The translations under genes were made by a program, and so were the position numbers. 64,000 bases of DNA, taken from positions 1 to 64,000 of the forward strand of contig JAGIAZ010000015.1 in the NCBI GenBank assembly GCA_017744605.1. The letters are read 5' to 3'. The notes beneath the pieces were generated by a model. The model did not search any database. It was not told the origin of the DNA and saw nothing but the letters and a program-made list of their open reading frames with translations. This document shows, one piece after another, positions 37,098-45,370 of the stretch. The stretch comes from Sphingobium sp. Its GTDB lineage: Bacteria; Pseudomonadota; Alphaproteobacteria; Sphingomonadales; Sphingomonadaceae. The stretch's first letter is position 1; each line of letters opens with the position of its first letter.

Positions 37098-37490
37098 ATG
37101 GACGACATCGAATGGCATCGCCTCGGCCGCAAGCGCGAGCGGCTCCGCAAACACGGCACCGACAACCCGTTTTGTTGCGTCTGTGGCGAGCATCATTGGA
37201 CCGTCCGTTACGAGCTGCACCACGTCGCGCTACGCAAATACGACCCCCGAACCGTCCGGCTCTGCCAACCCTGCCACGACAAGGTGACTGACATGCTGAA
37301 AGACTATCCGCCCATTCCGCCCGGCACCGACCCGCGCCGGGCCAAAATGATCGCCATGATGCGTGGGCGCATCGTCTTAGCCAAGCTGGCGCTGCAATTT
37401 GATGAAGAGTTAGAAGCTTGGCTGACTGGAGCGCCACCATTGCCGGAATTGCCTAGCCCGGATCGTGGAGGCCGTGATGTCGAGTCATGA
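37098..37490 (+). CDS. HNH-type endonuclease
   Basis: 130 residues. A zinc-stabilised HNH core is visible: CCVCGEHHWTVRYELHH (CxxC, then the catalytic-type HH pair), later LCQPCHDKV (CxxCH). A basic N-terminus (RKRERLRKHG) could bind DNA. HNH nucleases are common companions of Cas1 and PolB in casposons. The C-terminal end overlaps the polymerase start by 14 bp, so the two are coupled. Confidence 0.78.
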   Translation: MDDIEWHRLGRKRERLRKHGTDNPFCCVCGEHHWTVRYELHHVALRKYDPRTVRLCQPCHDKVTDMLKDYPPIPPGTDPRRAKMIAMMRGRIVLAKLALQFDEELEAWLTGAPPLPELPSPDRGGRDVES

Positions 37491-40431
37491 CGGCGAGCCA
37501 CTGCCAATCCTGACGCGGACCTATTCGACCGAGTTTGCAAGTGACGCCGATGGCTCCGTTGGCAAATCCGCAAAGGGGAGCGGACGCAAAGTCCCGCCGA
37601 TCCCACCCGCCGACATCCATCTGGTCTTCGACACGGAGACCACGCTGGACCCGGCAATGCGCTGCCGCTTGGGTTTCTATCAATTGTACCAGGACGGCGA
37701 GCTTTTGGACGAATGCCTGCTCTACGATCCCTGCGAGGCGTTCGCGGGCGATACTGATACCATCCATGCCTATGCCAAGGCTCGGGGCCTGTCGCCGCCA
37801 GTGACGCTGGATCAATTCCGGGCGCTGCTGCGCAAGGTCATGAAGGCGGGCGGACAGATTGTTGGGTTCAATCTGCCCTTCGACCTATCCCGCATCGCGA
37901 TCGATAGCGCTCCGGCCAAACCAACAAAATGGAACCGGAAAATGCAGGGCGCGCATAGCTTGAAGCTGTGGGACAGCCCTTATCATCCGCGCATCCAGAT
38001 CAAGCATATCAATCCACGCCTATCGCTTCATAGCGCGACTGTACCCAGTCAGGGCAAGGCCCGATCGGCGCGAAAGCGGCGCGACAATATACCGGCCGAT
38101 CGCGGTACCTTCATCGATGTGCGCACATCAGCCAGTGCGATCCTCAGCGGCGGCTACAGCCTGGAGCGCTTGACGACGACATTGCAGACGCCAACCCGCA
38201 AGCTTGGCACCGAACAGCACGGCCAGCCGCTGACCTTCGATTATCTCGATTATGCGCGGGCCGATGTGCAAGCGACTTGGGAATGCTTTTGCGCTTTGCG
38301 CACGCGCTATGAAGGCTTTGGGTTGGCTACCCCCTTCCACAACATCCGTTCGGAAGCTGGGCTGGGCAAGGCGATGCTGACGGAAATGGATATCACCATT
38401 TGCGCCGACAATGATCCCGCCAAGACCGCGCGCAGTCTACACAGCTATTATGGTGGCCGCACCGAGGTTCGCATTCGGCGGCAGCCCGTGCGGATCGTGC
38501 TGACCGATTTCATGTCGATGTATCCGACCGTCTGCACGCTTATGGGTCTGTGGCGCTTCGTGATCGCGAGCGAGGTGATCGAGCGGGATGCCACCGAGGA
38601 AGCCCGCGCGCTGCTTGCCACCGCTTGCCCGCAGGATTGGCAGGGCCAATCGGCGTGGCGGGCACTTCCCATGCTGGTAAAAGTTCAATGCGATCGGGAT
38701 ATGTTCCCGGTGCGCAGCTACTATCAAGGCGAGCAGCACGCCTCGATTGGGCTCAATTTTCTGACCACCCAAGAACCGCAGTGGTTCACGCTGGCCGACT
38801 GTCTCGCAGCCAAATTCCAGACCGGTAAAGTGCCGGACATTGTCGAAGCCGTGGCTTTTGCACCGGGCAAGCCGCAGCCGGGTCTGCAGCCGATGACATT
38901 GCTGGGTCGGTTGAAGATCGATCCCTATCGGGATGATCCGTTTCGCGAATTGATCGTGATGCGCGACCTGGAAGCAAAGCGCCGCGATACGCTTCCAGAG
39001 GCTGGGCGAGCGGCTGTGGAAGAGTTTCGTCAGTTGCTCAAGATCATCGCCAATTCCGCCAGCTACGGCATTTTCCTCCAGCTCAACATCACGGACGAAG
39101 AGCGTAAGGTCCGGCGGCATGTGCATGTCCATGGGCGCGAGCCCTTCGAGGCCCTGCTATCGAAAAGCGAAGAGCCAGGCCCTTGCTTTCATCCCTTGCT
39201 GGGAACGCTGATTACTGGCGCTGCGCGGTTGATGCTGACCCTGGCGCAAGAGCGGGCCACCCAAGAAGGCTTGGGCTGGGCATTCTGTGACACTGACAGT
39301 CTCGCGCTCGCCATGCCTGATGGCATGAATGATACGGATTTCCTGGCCCGCACCGAACGGGTTTCCCAATGGTTTGCCTCGCTCAATCCCTATGGCTCGG
39401 CGGGCAGCATCCTCAAAGAGGAGGATGTGAACTTTGTACCCGGCTCCAAGACCCATCGGCCGCTCTATTGCTATGCCATCGCGTCCAAGCGCTATGCCCT
39501 GTTCAACCTCGATGGTGAAGGTCGGCCCATCATCCGCAAGGCGTCCGCCCATGGGCTAGGTCATCTGGCCGCGCCCTATGGTGATGATGATGACGCGTCG
39601 GGCTTCCCGCCGCCATTGCCGGAAATAAGGACGGGCAAGGATCGCCTCGCCCGATGGCAGCATGATATTTGGTATGCGATCCTGCGCCATGAGCTGGCCG
39701 GCGAGCCGGGCAATGTCCGGTTCGATTATCATCCGGCCTTACTCGGCCCGGCCATGAGCCAGTTCAGCGCTACTAGCCCCGCAACCTTGCGCTGGACGGA
39801 TGCAATCAATGAGGGCCTGGACTATCCTGATCGGGTCAAGCCCTTCGGCTTACTCTACTGCCTTCACGCCAAGAAGCCGATGCCAGACTTTGCCGGAGCC
39901 GGGGCGCTTGGGCTGAACGATCCGAAAGCCATTCATCCGATCGCGCCCTTCCATCCCGATCGCGCCGTCGCAATCGACTATGCCTTCGACCGAATCACCG
40001 GCAAACCTGTCTCCGCCGATCGCGTGATGACTTATGCCGATATGCTCAAATCCTACCCCTACCGGCAGGAAAGCAAGTTTCGTTATGGCGAGGCTTTTGA
40101 TCGCGGCCTGACCGAGCCGCGCCACGTCATCGCCACCGAAACCCACTATATCGGCAAGGAAGCCGACCGCTGGGAAGAGGATTTTCTAATTGGTACGGGC
40201 TTCGACCCCATGACCTTGTTCGGACGCAATCCTGATGATGCGACCGCTACGTTCGAGGCAATTCGGGAGGCCGCCCGCATCCATGGGCAGAAGCCCGTCT
40301 CAGACGCTACCGGTCTTGCACGCGGATCCATCAGGCGGATTTGTGAGGGAAAGAGTGTGCGGACAAAGCTACCGCACGGAGCGATAATGGCCGGGTTGCA
40401 GAGCTTAGCAGGGCGACGGAAACCGGTATGA
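37477..40431 (+). CDS. family B DNA polymerase with 3'-5' exonuclease domain
   Basis: 984 residues from ATG 37477 (GGAGG five bases upstream; GTG 37465 is the alternative). Exonuclease motifs: VFDTET (D52, E54), GFNLPFD (N132, D136) and YARAD (Y259, D263). Polymerase motifs: LTDFMSMYP (motif A, D344), KIIANSASYG (motif B, K522) and FCDTDS (motif C, D605 and D607). All catalytic residues are present. The C-terminal 55 residues (ARIHGQKPVSDATGLARGSI onwards) look like an added HTH. Chromosomes of sphingomonads do not replicate with such an enzyme; family B polymerases next to Cas1 define casposons. Confidence 0.9.
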   Translation: MSSHDGEPLPILTRTYSTEFASDADGSVGKSAKGSGRKVPPIPPADIHLVFDTETTLDPAMRCRLGFYQLYQDGELLDECLLYDPCEAFAGDTDTIHAYAKARGLSPPVTLDQFRALLRKVMKAGGQIVGFNLPFDLSRIAIDSAPAKPTKWNRKMQGAHSLKLWDSPYHPRIQIKHINPRLSLHSATVPSQGKARSARKRRDNIPADRGTFIDVRTSASAILSGGYSLERLTTTLQTPTRKLGTEQHGQPLTFDYLDYARADVQATWECFCALRTRYEGFGLATPFHNIRSEAGLGKAMLTEMDITICADNDPAKTARSLHSYYGGRTEVRIRRQPVRIVLTDFMSMYPTVCTLMGLWRFVIASEVIERDATEEARALLATACPQDWQGQSAWRALPMLVKVQCDRDMFPVRSYYQGEQHASIGLNFLTTQEPQWFTLADCLAAKFQTGKVPDIVEAVAFAPGKPQPGLQPMTLLGRLKIDPYRDDPFRELIVMRDLEAKRRDTLPEAGRAAVEEFRQLLKIIANSASYGIFLQLNITDEERKVRRHVHVHGREPFEALLSKSEEPGPCFHPLLGTLITGAARLMLTLAQERATQEGLGWAFCDTDSLALAMPDGMNDTDFLARTERVSQWFASLNPYGSAGSILKEEDVNFVPGSKTHRPLYCYAIASKRYALFNLDGEGRPIIRKASAHGLGHLAAPYGDDDDASGFPPPLPEIRTGKDRLARWQHDIWYAILRHELAGEPGNVRFDYHPALLGPAMSQFSATSPATLRWTDAINEGLDYPDRVKPFGLLYCLHAKKPMPDFAGAGALGLNDPKAIHPIAPFHPDRAVAIDYAFDRITGKPVSADRVMTYADMLKSYPYRQESKFRYGEAFDRGLTEPRHVIATETHYIGKEADRWEEDFLIGTGFDPMTLFGRNPDDATATFEAIREAARIHGQKPVSDATGLARGSIRRICEGKSVRTKLPHGAIMAGLQSLAGRRKPV

Positions 40432-40579
40432 GCGTCAGCAGAGACGGACAATCTCGACCGTCAGCTTTCGGGCGGTAGTCGGGCAATAGCGTACGTTGAA
40501 TTGCAACGGGAAAATGCCGGCGGTCGTTCATCGCGCCTCGGAAAGTCATGGTAGTCAACAATCGATCGATATTCGCCTC
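40432..40579. other. non-coding gap after polB
   Basis: No supported gene here. The sequence (CCGTCAGCTTTCGGGCGG and similar) resembles short degenerate filler found between sphingomonad mobile segments. If the casposon-like unit ends after polB, its right terminal repeat should lie in this gap or just beyond. I compared it by eye with the sequence left of the Mrr gene and saw no matching inverted repeat. Confidence 0.35.
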
Positions 40580-40744
40580 TCAGGGGCTACGGCGGTTCCG
40601 GCGGATCGCATCAGGCTCTCCAGCGAACTGCGACAGGGAGGCATAGCGCCGCGTCGTGCGCCTGAGGTTTTGCTGGCCCGGTTCAGCTTGCAGTCCTGCA
40701 AAAGTTCGCTTCGGTTCACCTTTGGGAGCAGACTGCGTCGTCAT
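40580..40744 (-). CDS. tiny ORF, second of a coupled pair
   Basis: 54 residues from ATG 40744, overlapping the stop of the 65-residue ORF upstream by 4 bp (ATGA). It is basic and Gln/Arg-rich (NLRRTTRRYASLSQF), with no known domain. The coupling overlap is the main support. It could also be chance. Confidence 0.3.
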   Translation of the reverse strand: MTTQSAPKGEPKRTFAGLQAEPGQQNLRRTTRRYASLSQFAGEPDAIRRNRRSP

Positions 40745-40938
40745 CTTCTCCAACCCAATGAGCTGATACATTGATCGACCATTAACTTCACCTTCTGCCA
40801 CCCCCGCGGCTTTGACGCCTCGTGGTAGAAGAATTTCGCAAGAGCGATTGCATCGTCATTCCCCATTCGCCTTGCCTCCTCGAGCATCGCTTGGGCGCGC
40901 TCAAAGTTGAGGTGTACCGGTTTTCTGCGGCTTGCCAT
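40741..40938 (-). CDS. tiny ORF, first of a coupled pair
   Basis: 65 residues from ATG 40938, with GGGA upstream. It reads ERAQAMLEEARRMGNDDAIA and AKFFYHEASKPRGWQ, a good amphipathic helical pattern. No domain recognised. It is divergent from the serine recombinase 98 bp away and could be its regulator or an excision helper, but that is only a guess from position. Confidence 0.42.
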   Translation of the reverse strand: MASRRKPVHLNFERAQAMLEEARRMGNDDAIALAKFFYHEASKPRGWQKVKLMVDQCISSLGWRR

Positions 40939-41036
40939 TGCGGGTCCCGGAGTCGTTTCAGTCAAGCGAATATATCTCGTGTACTGGAACGCGCGATAGT
41001 GATCGACTTGATCTCGACGAGGCGATGGAGGCTTAG

Positions 41037-42623
41037 TTGAAGCGGCGTGCAATCGTTAGTGGAGGTCTCATTCCCGCCGCCCAATACATCCGCATGTCCA
41101 CGGAGCATCAGCGTTTTTCGCCAGACAGCCAGCGGGCGGCAAATATGGCTTACGCAGCCGCAAATGGTTTCGAAATCATCGCGACCTATCTGGACTCAGG
41201 CAAGAGCGGACTGACGCTGAAGGCTCGTCCGGAACTGAAGCGACTGCTAAGCGATGTGCTGAGCGGCACCATGCCGTACCGCGCAATACTCGTCCTCGAC
41301 GTCAGCCGGTGGGGCCGCTTCCAGGATGCAGATCAGGCGGCGCACTATGAATATATGTGTCGTGAGGCGGGCATCCCCGTGCGCTACTGCAGCGAGGTGT
41401 TCGACAATGACGGCGGCGCGATGGCATCGATCGTCAAGCACATGAAACGGGTGATGGCGGCCGAATATAGCAGAGAGCTGTCCAACAAGATTTCCAAAGC
41501 GCAGCGATTGCAAGCTGGAATGGGCTATATGCAGGGAGGCATCGCACCGTTCGGCACGCGCAGGCAGGTCATCGACCAGCGTGGACGACCTAAGATGCTG
41601 TTGGGCCCTGGCGAGTCCAAAGCACTGTCGACAGATAAGGTCGTTTTTACGAAAGGGCCTGCGTCAGAGATCGCCACGGTTCGGAAAATCTTCAACCTGT
41701 ATGTGGACGACGGTCTGAAGATTTCGGAAATCTGCGCCAGGCTGGGCAGGCGCCGAAAGATCGGACGCGGCGGTCCTCGCTGGACGCGCGGCATGGTTCT
41801 CCGGGTGCTCAGTCATGACCTCTATGTAGGTGTCTATGTCTTCGGAAGGCGCTGGAACAATCTCGGTTCTCCGATGCCGGCTGATCCTAAGGACTGGTCT
41901 CGAGCTGACGTACTGGAGCCGATCATCTCGCCTAAGATTTTCCTTGCAGCGCGCGAGAGAATTGAGCGCGAGAGGCGTCGACTTTGGACTGACGAGGAAC
42001 TGAAAAAGGGCCTGCGACGCCTTTTCGCCGAAATTGGCTTCATCTCGAAGCCGGAGGTGAACAATGCAGATTATCTGCCTCACGCAGGCCTGTTCGACCG
42101 CCGCTTCGGAAGTCTCGCCAACGCATGCAGCCTTATGGGCTATGACAAGCCGCTACGCGCATCCAGACATCAACTTCGCAACATGTTCGACCAGGACCTG
42201 CTCGACGCCCTGGTGCGGATCGAGCGAGCCAATGGCGGCATCTCGGGAAAGATCATCGACGCGGACCGGCAGACGCCGCGATGGCAGTATTTCGCTCGTA
42301 GGCTCGGGGGATTGAAGGCGGCATTTTACAGGGCCGGTCTTACCAGAGTGGCGCCTCCGCCAACCCGAGCGGGACTGAAGCCGGACGGCGGTCACTATAC
42401 CGACGAGGAATTGCTCGACGCTTTGCGACAGCTTTTGCAAGAGCATGGCTATCTCTCAACCCGGCTTATCAACGCCAGCCCCTCCGTGGCATCGGTCGAT
42501 ACCTACGGAAAACGGTTCAGAGGGCTGGCAGAGGCCTATTCGCTCGTCGGCTTCTGTCATTCACGCAGCGAACTGCATAAGCTGGGATGGACTCGAAAGA
42601 TCGCCGGCAAAAATCCGAAATGA
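41037..42623 (+). CDS. large serine recombinase
   Basis: 528 residues from TTG 41037, five bases after GGAGG. The resolvase domain has YIRMSTEHQRFSPDSQ with catalytic S21 and LVLDVSRWGRF with an active-site Arg. A recombinase domain (SEIATVRKIFNLYVDDGLKI to VLRVLSHDLYVGVYVFG) follows. In place of the usual zinc and coiled-coil end there are two or three repeats of a module like the homing-endonuclease-associated repeat (FGSLANACSLMGY and similar). Such enzymes insert and excise elements between att sites. It marks a second mobility system beside Cas1. Confidence 0.88.
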   Translation: MKRRAIVSGGLIPAAQYIRMSTEHQRFSPDSQRAANMAYAAANGFEIIATYLDSGKSGLTLKARPELKRLLSDVLSGTMPYRAILVLDVSRWGRFQDADQAAHYEYMCREAGIPVRYCSEVFDNDGGAMASIVKHMKRVMAAEYSRELSNKISKAQRLQAGMGYMQGGIAPFGTRRQVIDQRGRPKMLLGPGESKALSTDKVVFTKGPASEIATVRKIFNLYVDDGLKISEICARLGRRRKIGRGGPRWTRGMVLRVLSHDLYVGVYVFGRRWNNLGSPMPADPKDWSRADVLEPIISPKIFLAARERIERERRRLWTDEELKKGLRRLFAEIGFISKPEVNNADYLPHAGLFDRRFGSLANACSLMGYDKPLRASRHQLRNMFDQDLLDALVRIERANGGISGKIIDADRQTPRWQYFARRLGGLKAAFYRAGLTRVAPPPTRAGLKPDGGHYTDEELLDALRQLLQEHGYLSTRLINASPSVASVDTYGKRFRGLAEAYSLVGFCHSRSELHKLGWTRKIAGKNPK

Positions 42624-42633
42624 GGCTATCTAT

Positions 42634-42670
42634 CCTTGCAAAATCGGAATGCTGCTCCGAATTTGCAAGG
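42634..42670 (+). terminator. strong hairpin after the serine recombinase
   Basis: CCTTGCAAAATCGGA (42634-42648) pairs with TCCGAATTTGCAAGG (42656-42670), 15-base arms with a single mismatch and a 7-base loop, 11 bp after the recombinase stop. A short TTATT follows. It is a likely terminator. Because of its length and position next to a recombinase it could also be an att-type or end sequence. Confidence 0.6.
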
Positions 42671-42948
42671 TTATTGTGACCCCTCAGGCTGACGTGCCGC
42701 AAAACTGCGCATAAACTATGAGCTTGACTTGGCGGCGAAAGCTGGCCTCTCGCTGCGGCCGACCATCCGAGCTTTGCAAGCCGGAGTCACGCTCGATTGG
42801 TCGGCATCGAAAAGGAAAGTCAGGCACTCATTTGGTCGTGGTGACAGAAACCGATACGGCCGATTGGGCCTCCCCGTCCGCTCCGATTGGCGGACCTCAG
42901 CCAAGTTTCCACATATGCCCTCACCGAGCATGAGCTATATTCGGCAGC
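42671..42948. other. gap between recombinase and PIN-like gene
   Basis: Short overlapping frames exist in several registers, but none has a ribosome site or protein-like composition. This is where an att site of the serine recombinase, or the promoter of the PIN-like gene, would be expected. I see no clear direct or inverted repeat. Confidence 0.3.
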
Positions 42949-44184
42949 ATGATCGATAAGCCAAAGAAGCCCTTCACTTGGGAGCGCGGCCCCTTTTTGA
43001 AGTGTCTGAAATGCCAAGAGGCGGAAGGCTTAGGTATACTTTCGGCAGGCGGCGATACTTTGCGCTGGCGGTGCACGAAGTGCCGGTATGGCTACAGCGA
43101 GATTTTGCCTGAACTGGACAAGAAGGTTATCTATCTCGATCAATTCGGGTTCAGCGAACTCCACAAACTTCGTGCCCGCACCCGGCGTGAGGACAAACAC
43201 ACGGCATTTTGGTCAAAAGTCTCGGACCTGATCAACGAGGCGGTCCTTCTCCAACAACTCATTCTTCCGTACTCAAACATCCATCACGACGAAACGATCG
43301 TTAGCCCCTTTGCCGAGGCGCTACGGGACACCCAAGAGCATATCGGAGGGGACATCAGTTTCATCAGCACAAACGAAATCCAGCTCGATCAAATGGAGGT
43401 ATTTGCCGAGGCGTTTGCGAGTGGCGCAGAACCAAGCTTGGAGTTCGACGTCGATGACATCCTCGATGATGAGCGCAACGAATGGCTCAACGACATTAGG
43501 ATCAGCGTTCCCTTCGACTGGAGCGGGTTCGCACCTGAAACGAGAGAGCAACGCGATAAGACGGGCTTGGCGATTTCCGAACTCATAGACTGCTGGATAG
43601 CCAAGGGAATGGGTTTCGATGACGTCCTGAATCAAGAGTTGAACGCCTATCACGAAAGCCGGTTGGAAGGACTTAGAGAGGCCCAACGCAGATTTGAAAA
43701 AGGCCTCGAAAATTACGATTTAATGGCGATGGCGGAACTCTTCCACGGTTCCGCGTTCCGGGAGCTTCAATACGTCCGAGAGCTGTTTAGGGAGGCCGGT
43801 GTGCCCGACGCCGAACTGACAGCGCGCGTGCGAGCGTTTTGGGATTGGGATGGCAACAAGGAGCAGCCGAACGGAAAAATTCTGGCCTACATGCTGGCGG
43901 CGCTCGCAGACCAATTTACTCATGGGCGTAAAAGGAAGCCGTCTGCAGGCTTCTTGAATGACGTTTCCGCGATTGCCTCCTACGCACCGTACGTTGATGC
44001 CATGTTTGTCGACATTGAGTGCGCCCAACTGCTTCAAGACAAGCGATGTCTGGAGGCGCTCAAATATCGGGCAAAGATCTTTAGCCTGAATTCCGGGGAA
44101 GAATTTATTGCCTACCTCCAGGCGATCATCGACGAGACGCCCGACGATGTGCGCCGATATGCCTCGATTATCTACGGAATTTAG
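42949..44184 (+). CDS. zinc-ribbon plus PIN-like domain protein, possible defence cargo
   Basis: 411 residues. An N-terminal zinc ribbon uses C19, C22, C42 and C45 (CLKC and CTKC). Then VIYLDQFGFSELHKL (D64) begins a domain with acidic motifs spaced through the chain; near the end come FLNDVSAIASYAPYVDAMF and FVDIECAQLL, giving a PIN-nuclease-like order (YLDQ, then a late N-DV...D and VD). PIN-fold proteins cut RNA or DNA. Its place after a serine recombinase is typical of defence cargo. Codon use is AT-richer than host genes. The PIN assignment is by pattern only. Confidence 0.6.
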   Translation: MIDKPKKPFTWERGPFLKCLKCQEAEGLGILSAGGDTLRWRCTKCRYGYSEILPELDKKVIYLDQFGFSELHKLRARTRREDKHTAFWSKVSDLINEAVLLQQLILPYSNIHHDETIVSPFAEALRDTQEHIGGDISFISTNEIQLDQMEVFAEAFASGAEPSLEFDVDDILDDERNEWLNDIRISVPFDWSGFAPETREQRDKTGLAISELIDCWIAKGMGFDDVLNQELNAYHESRLEGLREAQRRFEKGLENYDLMAMAELFHGSAFRELQYVRELFREAGVPDAELTARVRAFWDWDGNKEQPNGKILAYMLAALADQFTHGRKRKPSAGFLNDVSAIASYAPYVDAMFVDIECAQLLQDKRCLEALKYRAKIFSLNSGEEFIAYLQAIIDETPDDVRRYASIIYGI

Positions 44185-44565
44185 GATCGAAAGTGAAGTT
44201 TGGGTGGGCCTGAGCCGCCGCGAAAAACGCTAACATACTGAGGTGCACGGCATTGGCGCAGTACAGCCAGCTCACTACGGCAAAACAGCTGCGGCTTGAG
44301 ATCGCGCTGGCGGCATGGTCGGCGGAATCTGCAATTCCGTAACCGGCCGGATTCCCATCGCGACGATTTTCGCTATCGGCCAGCTGGGCGGGAAGCCCCA
44401 TGCTCGCGGGACGGCCCTCTAGCCATCGACACGATATCATCGGCGATCGGAAGTAATGGCTGCCGAAGCGTGAATGAATGGCGGATTTGAAGAGGCTCAA
44501 AAGTAGGTCAGAACGTCTGACCTTAGGGCGCAACCAGACAATCATGGCGTTCAAGTTGATCCTTA
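44185..44565. other. non-coding stretch at the right end of the island
   Basis: About 380 bp with no supported gene. Frames on both strands are short or have unusual composition. It may contain decayed coding sequence. It ends in the island-flanking repeat. Confidence 0.35.
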
Positions 44566-44736
44566 CCCGTGTACATGCGGTGGTTAGCGCTATACCCCCC
44601 GGCGCAGGCCGGGGTCCAGACCGAACGGAGAGGTGCGTCCGATAGCAGGCATTCGACGCTTCGCATCGAGGCTGGGCCCCGGCCTGCGCCGGGGAACAGC
44701 GACCTGCTCGAACGGGATAATCACCAACCAGGTTCA
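44566..44736 (-). repeat. island-flanking repeat, right copy
   Basis: On the minus strand it reads GGTGAACC, TGGTTGGTGATTATCCC, GTTCCCCGGCGCAGGCCGGGG, about 80 bp of spacer, CCCCGGCCTGCGCCGGGGGG, TATAGCG and GTACACGG. Its two GC-rich hairpins are themselves inverted copies of each other. The shortened relative is at 32455-32548 in the opposite orientation. Confidence 0.7.
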
Positions 44737-44775
44737 CCGGACCCGCTGCGAGCATCGATCCGCGACTGACAGGAC

Positions 44776-45150
44776 TCAGATGAACGGCGCCGGCTGCCGG
44801 TCGTAATATGAGCGGACCATGTCGGCATAGTCATTGTCATGACCGGCCGCAGGCTCACCATAGCGGGGCGCCTGTTCGAGGCGTGCCTTGTCGAGCTCGA
44901 CGGCATAGCCGCCCTTGTCGACATTGTAGACCAGCATGTCCCAGGGAATTGGATAATAATCGCTGCCGACGCCGAACAAGCCACCGAACTGCATGACCGC
45001 GAACTCCGCGCGGCCCGACACCTTGTCGACCATGAAGTTCTTGATCGTGCCGAGCCGTTCGCCCGCATTATTGTATACGGCGGTGCCTTCGACCCGATCC
45101 GATGCGATGAGATGATGATGGCCCTGCTGCCGATCGATCGTGTCTGCCAT
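44776..45150 (-). CDS. PRC-barrel domain protein
   Basis: 124 residues from ATG 45150 (GAGGAGG eight bases upstream). The PRC-barrel pattern is seen: IASDRVEGTAVYNNAGERLG, IKNFMVDKVSGRAEFAVMQFGG and YPIPWDMLVY. PRC-barrel proteins bind RNA or protein partners; free-standing ones are common stress-associated proteins in sphingomonads. It lies just outside the island on the right. Confidence 0.85.
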   Translation of the reverse strand: MADTIDRQQGHHHLIASDRVEGTAVYNNAGERLGTIKNFMVDKVSGRAEFAVMQFGGLFGVGSDYYPIPWDMLVYNVDKGGYAVELDKARLEQAPRYGEPAAGHDNDYADMVRSYYDRQPAPFI

Positions 45151-45314
45151 TTCGACCTCCTCTTGGCTGGATGCCTTCGTGAAACCGGCAAGGAGGGGTA
45201 CGGGTTCCAACATTGGAGCTTTTGACTTCCGACGGGAGACCGGCCGCGCCTTCAACAAAACCCGCATTTGCAGATATTGATTAATCACCAACTATCTTCC
45301 AGACAGGGACGTAG

Positions 45315-45356
45315 AGCGACCGGAGTCGCTGCAAACACAAAAGGGGCGGACCGCCC
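45315..45356 (+). promoter_or_regulatory. two short palindromes before the MFS gene
   Basis: AGCGAC-cgga-GTCGCT at 45315-45330 and GGGCGG-a-CCGCCC at 45344-45356 lie 15-56 bp upstream of the MFS start, in a 220-bp gap. They may be operators or leader hairpins for the MFS-SnoaL-SnoaL operon. Confidence 0.35.
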
Positions 45357-45370
45357 TGGGGGAGAGCTGG

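Larger units (their letters stand above)
34224..40431. mobile_element. casposon-like unit (Cas1 + family B polymerase)
   Basis: The gene set XRE-cas1 / unknown-unknown(HTH)-HNH-polB contains the defining pair of casposons: a solo Cas1 that can act as integrase, and a family B DNA polymerase. It also has the usual helpers, HNH and HTH proteins. cas1 is divergent from the other genes over an operator-like inverted repeat. There is no cas2, effector gene or repeat array. Casposons are known mainly from archaea and a few bacteria. Limits here are gene limits only: terminal inverted repeats and a target duplication are needed to prove a transposon and were not seen. Confidence 0.6.
32549..44565. 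mobile_element. accessory genomic island
   Basis: The genes here (Mrr nuclease, XRE regulator, solo Cas1, PolB, HNH, serine recombinase, PIN-like) are typical of mobile and defence DNA. They break a region that is otherwise housekeeping and catabolic. The sequence is visibly richer in A and T, most clearly at 35.6-36.4 kb and 42.9-44.2 kb. Two diverged copies of one repeat in opposite orientation flank it. It may be composite: a casposon-like unit (about 34.2-40.4 kb) and a serine-recombinase unit (about 40.6-44.2 kb). Exact ends and target duplications were not found. Confidence 0.65.

Noticed and set aside
32549..40740. Terminal inverted repeats and target duplication of the casposon-like unit
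   Set aside because: Comparison by eye of the sequence after polB with that left of the Mrr gene and left of the secreted protein gave no convincing match. A computed inverted-repeat search is needed.
34537..44184. CRISPR array belonging to Cas1
   Set aside because: I looked for regularly spaced direct repeats around cas1 and in the gaps of the island and saw none.
44168..44755. Leftward open frame of 195 codons at the right island end
   Set aside because: It crosses the GC-rich repeat, overlaps the PIN-like gene end and has no ribosome site or domain.
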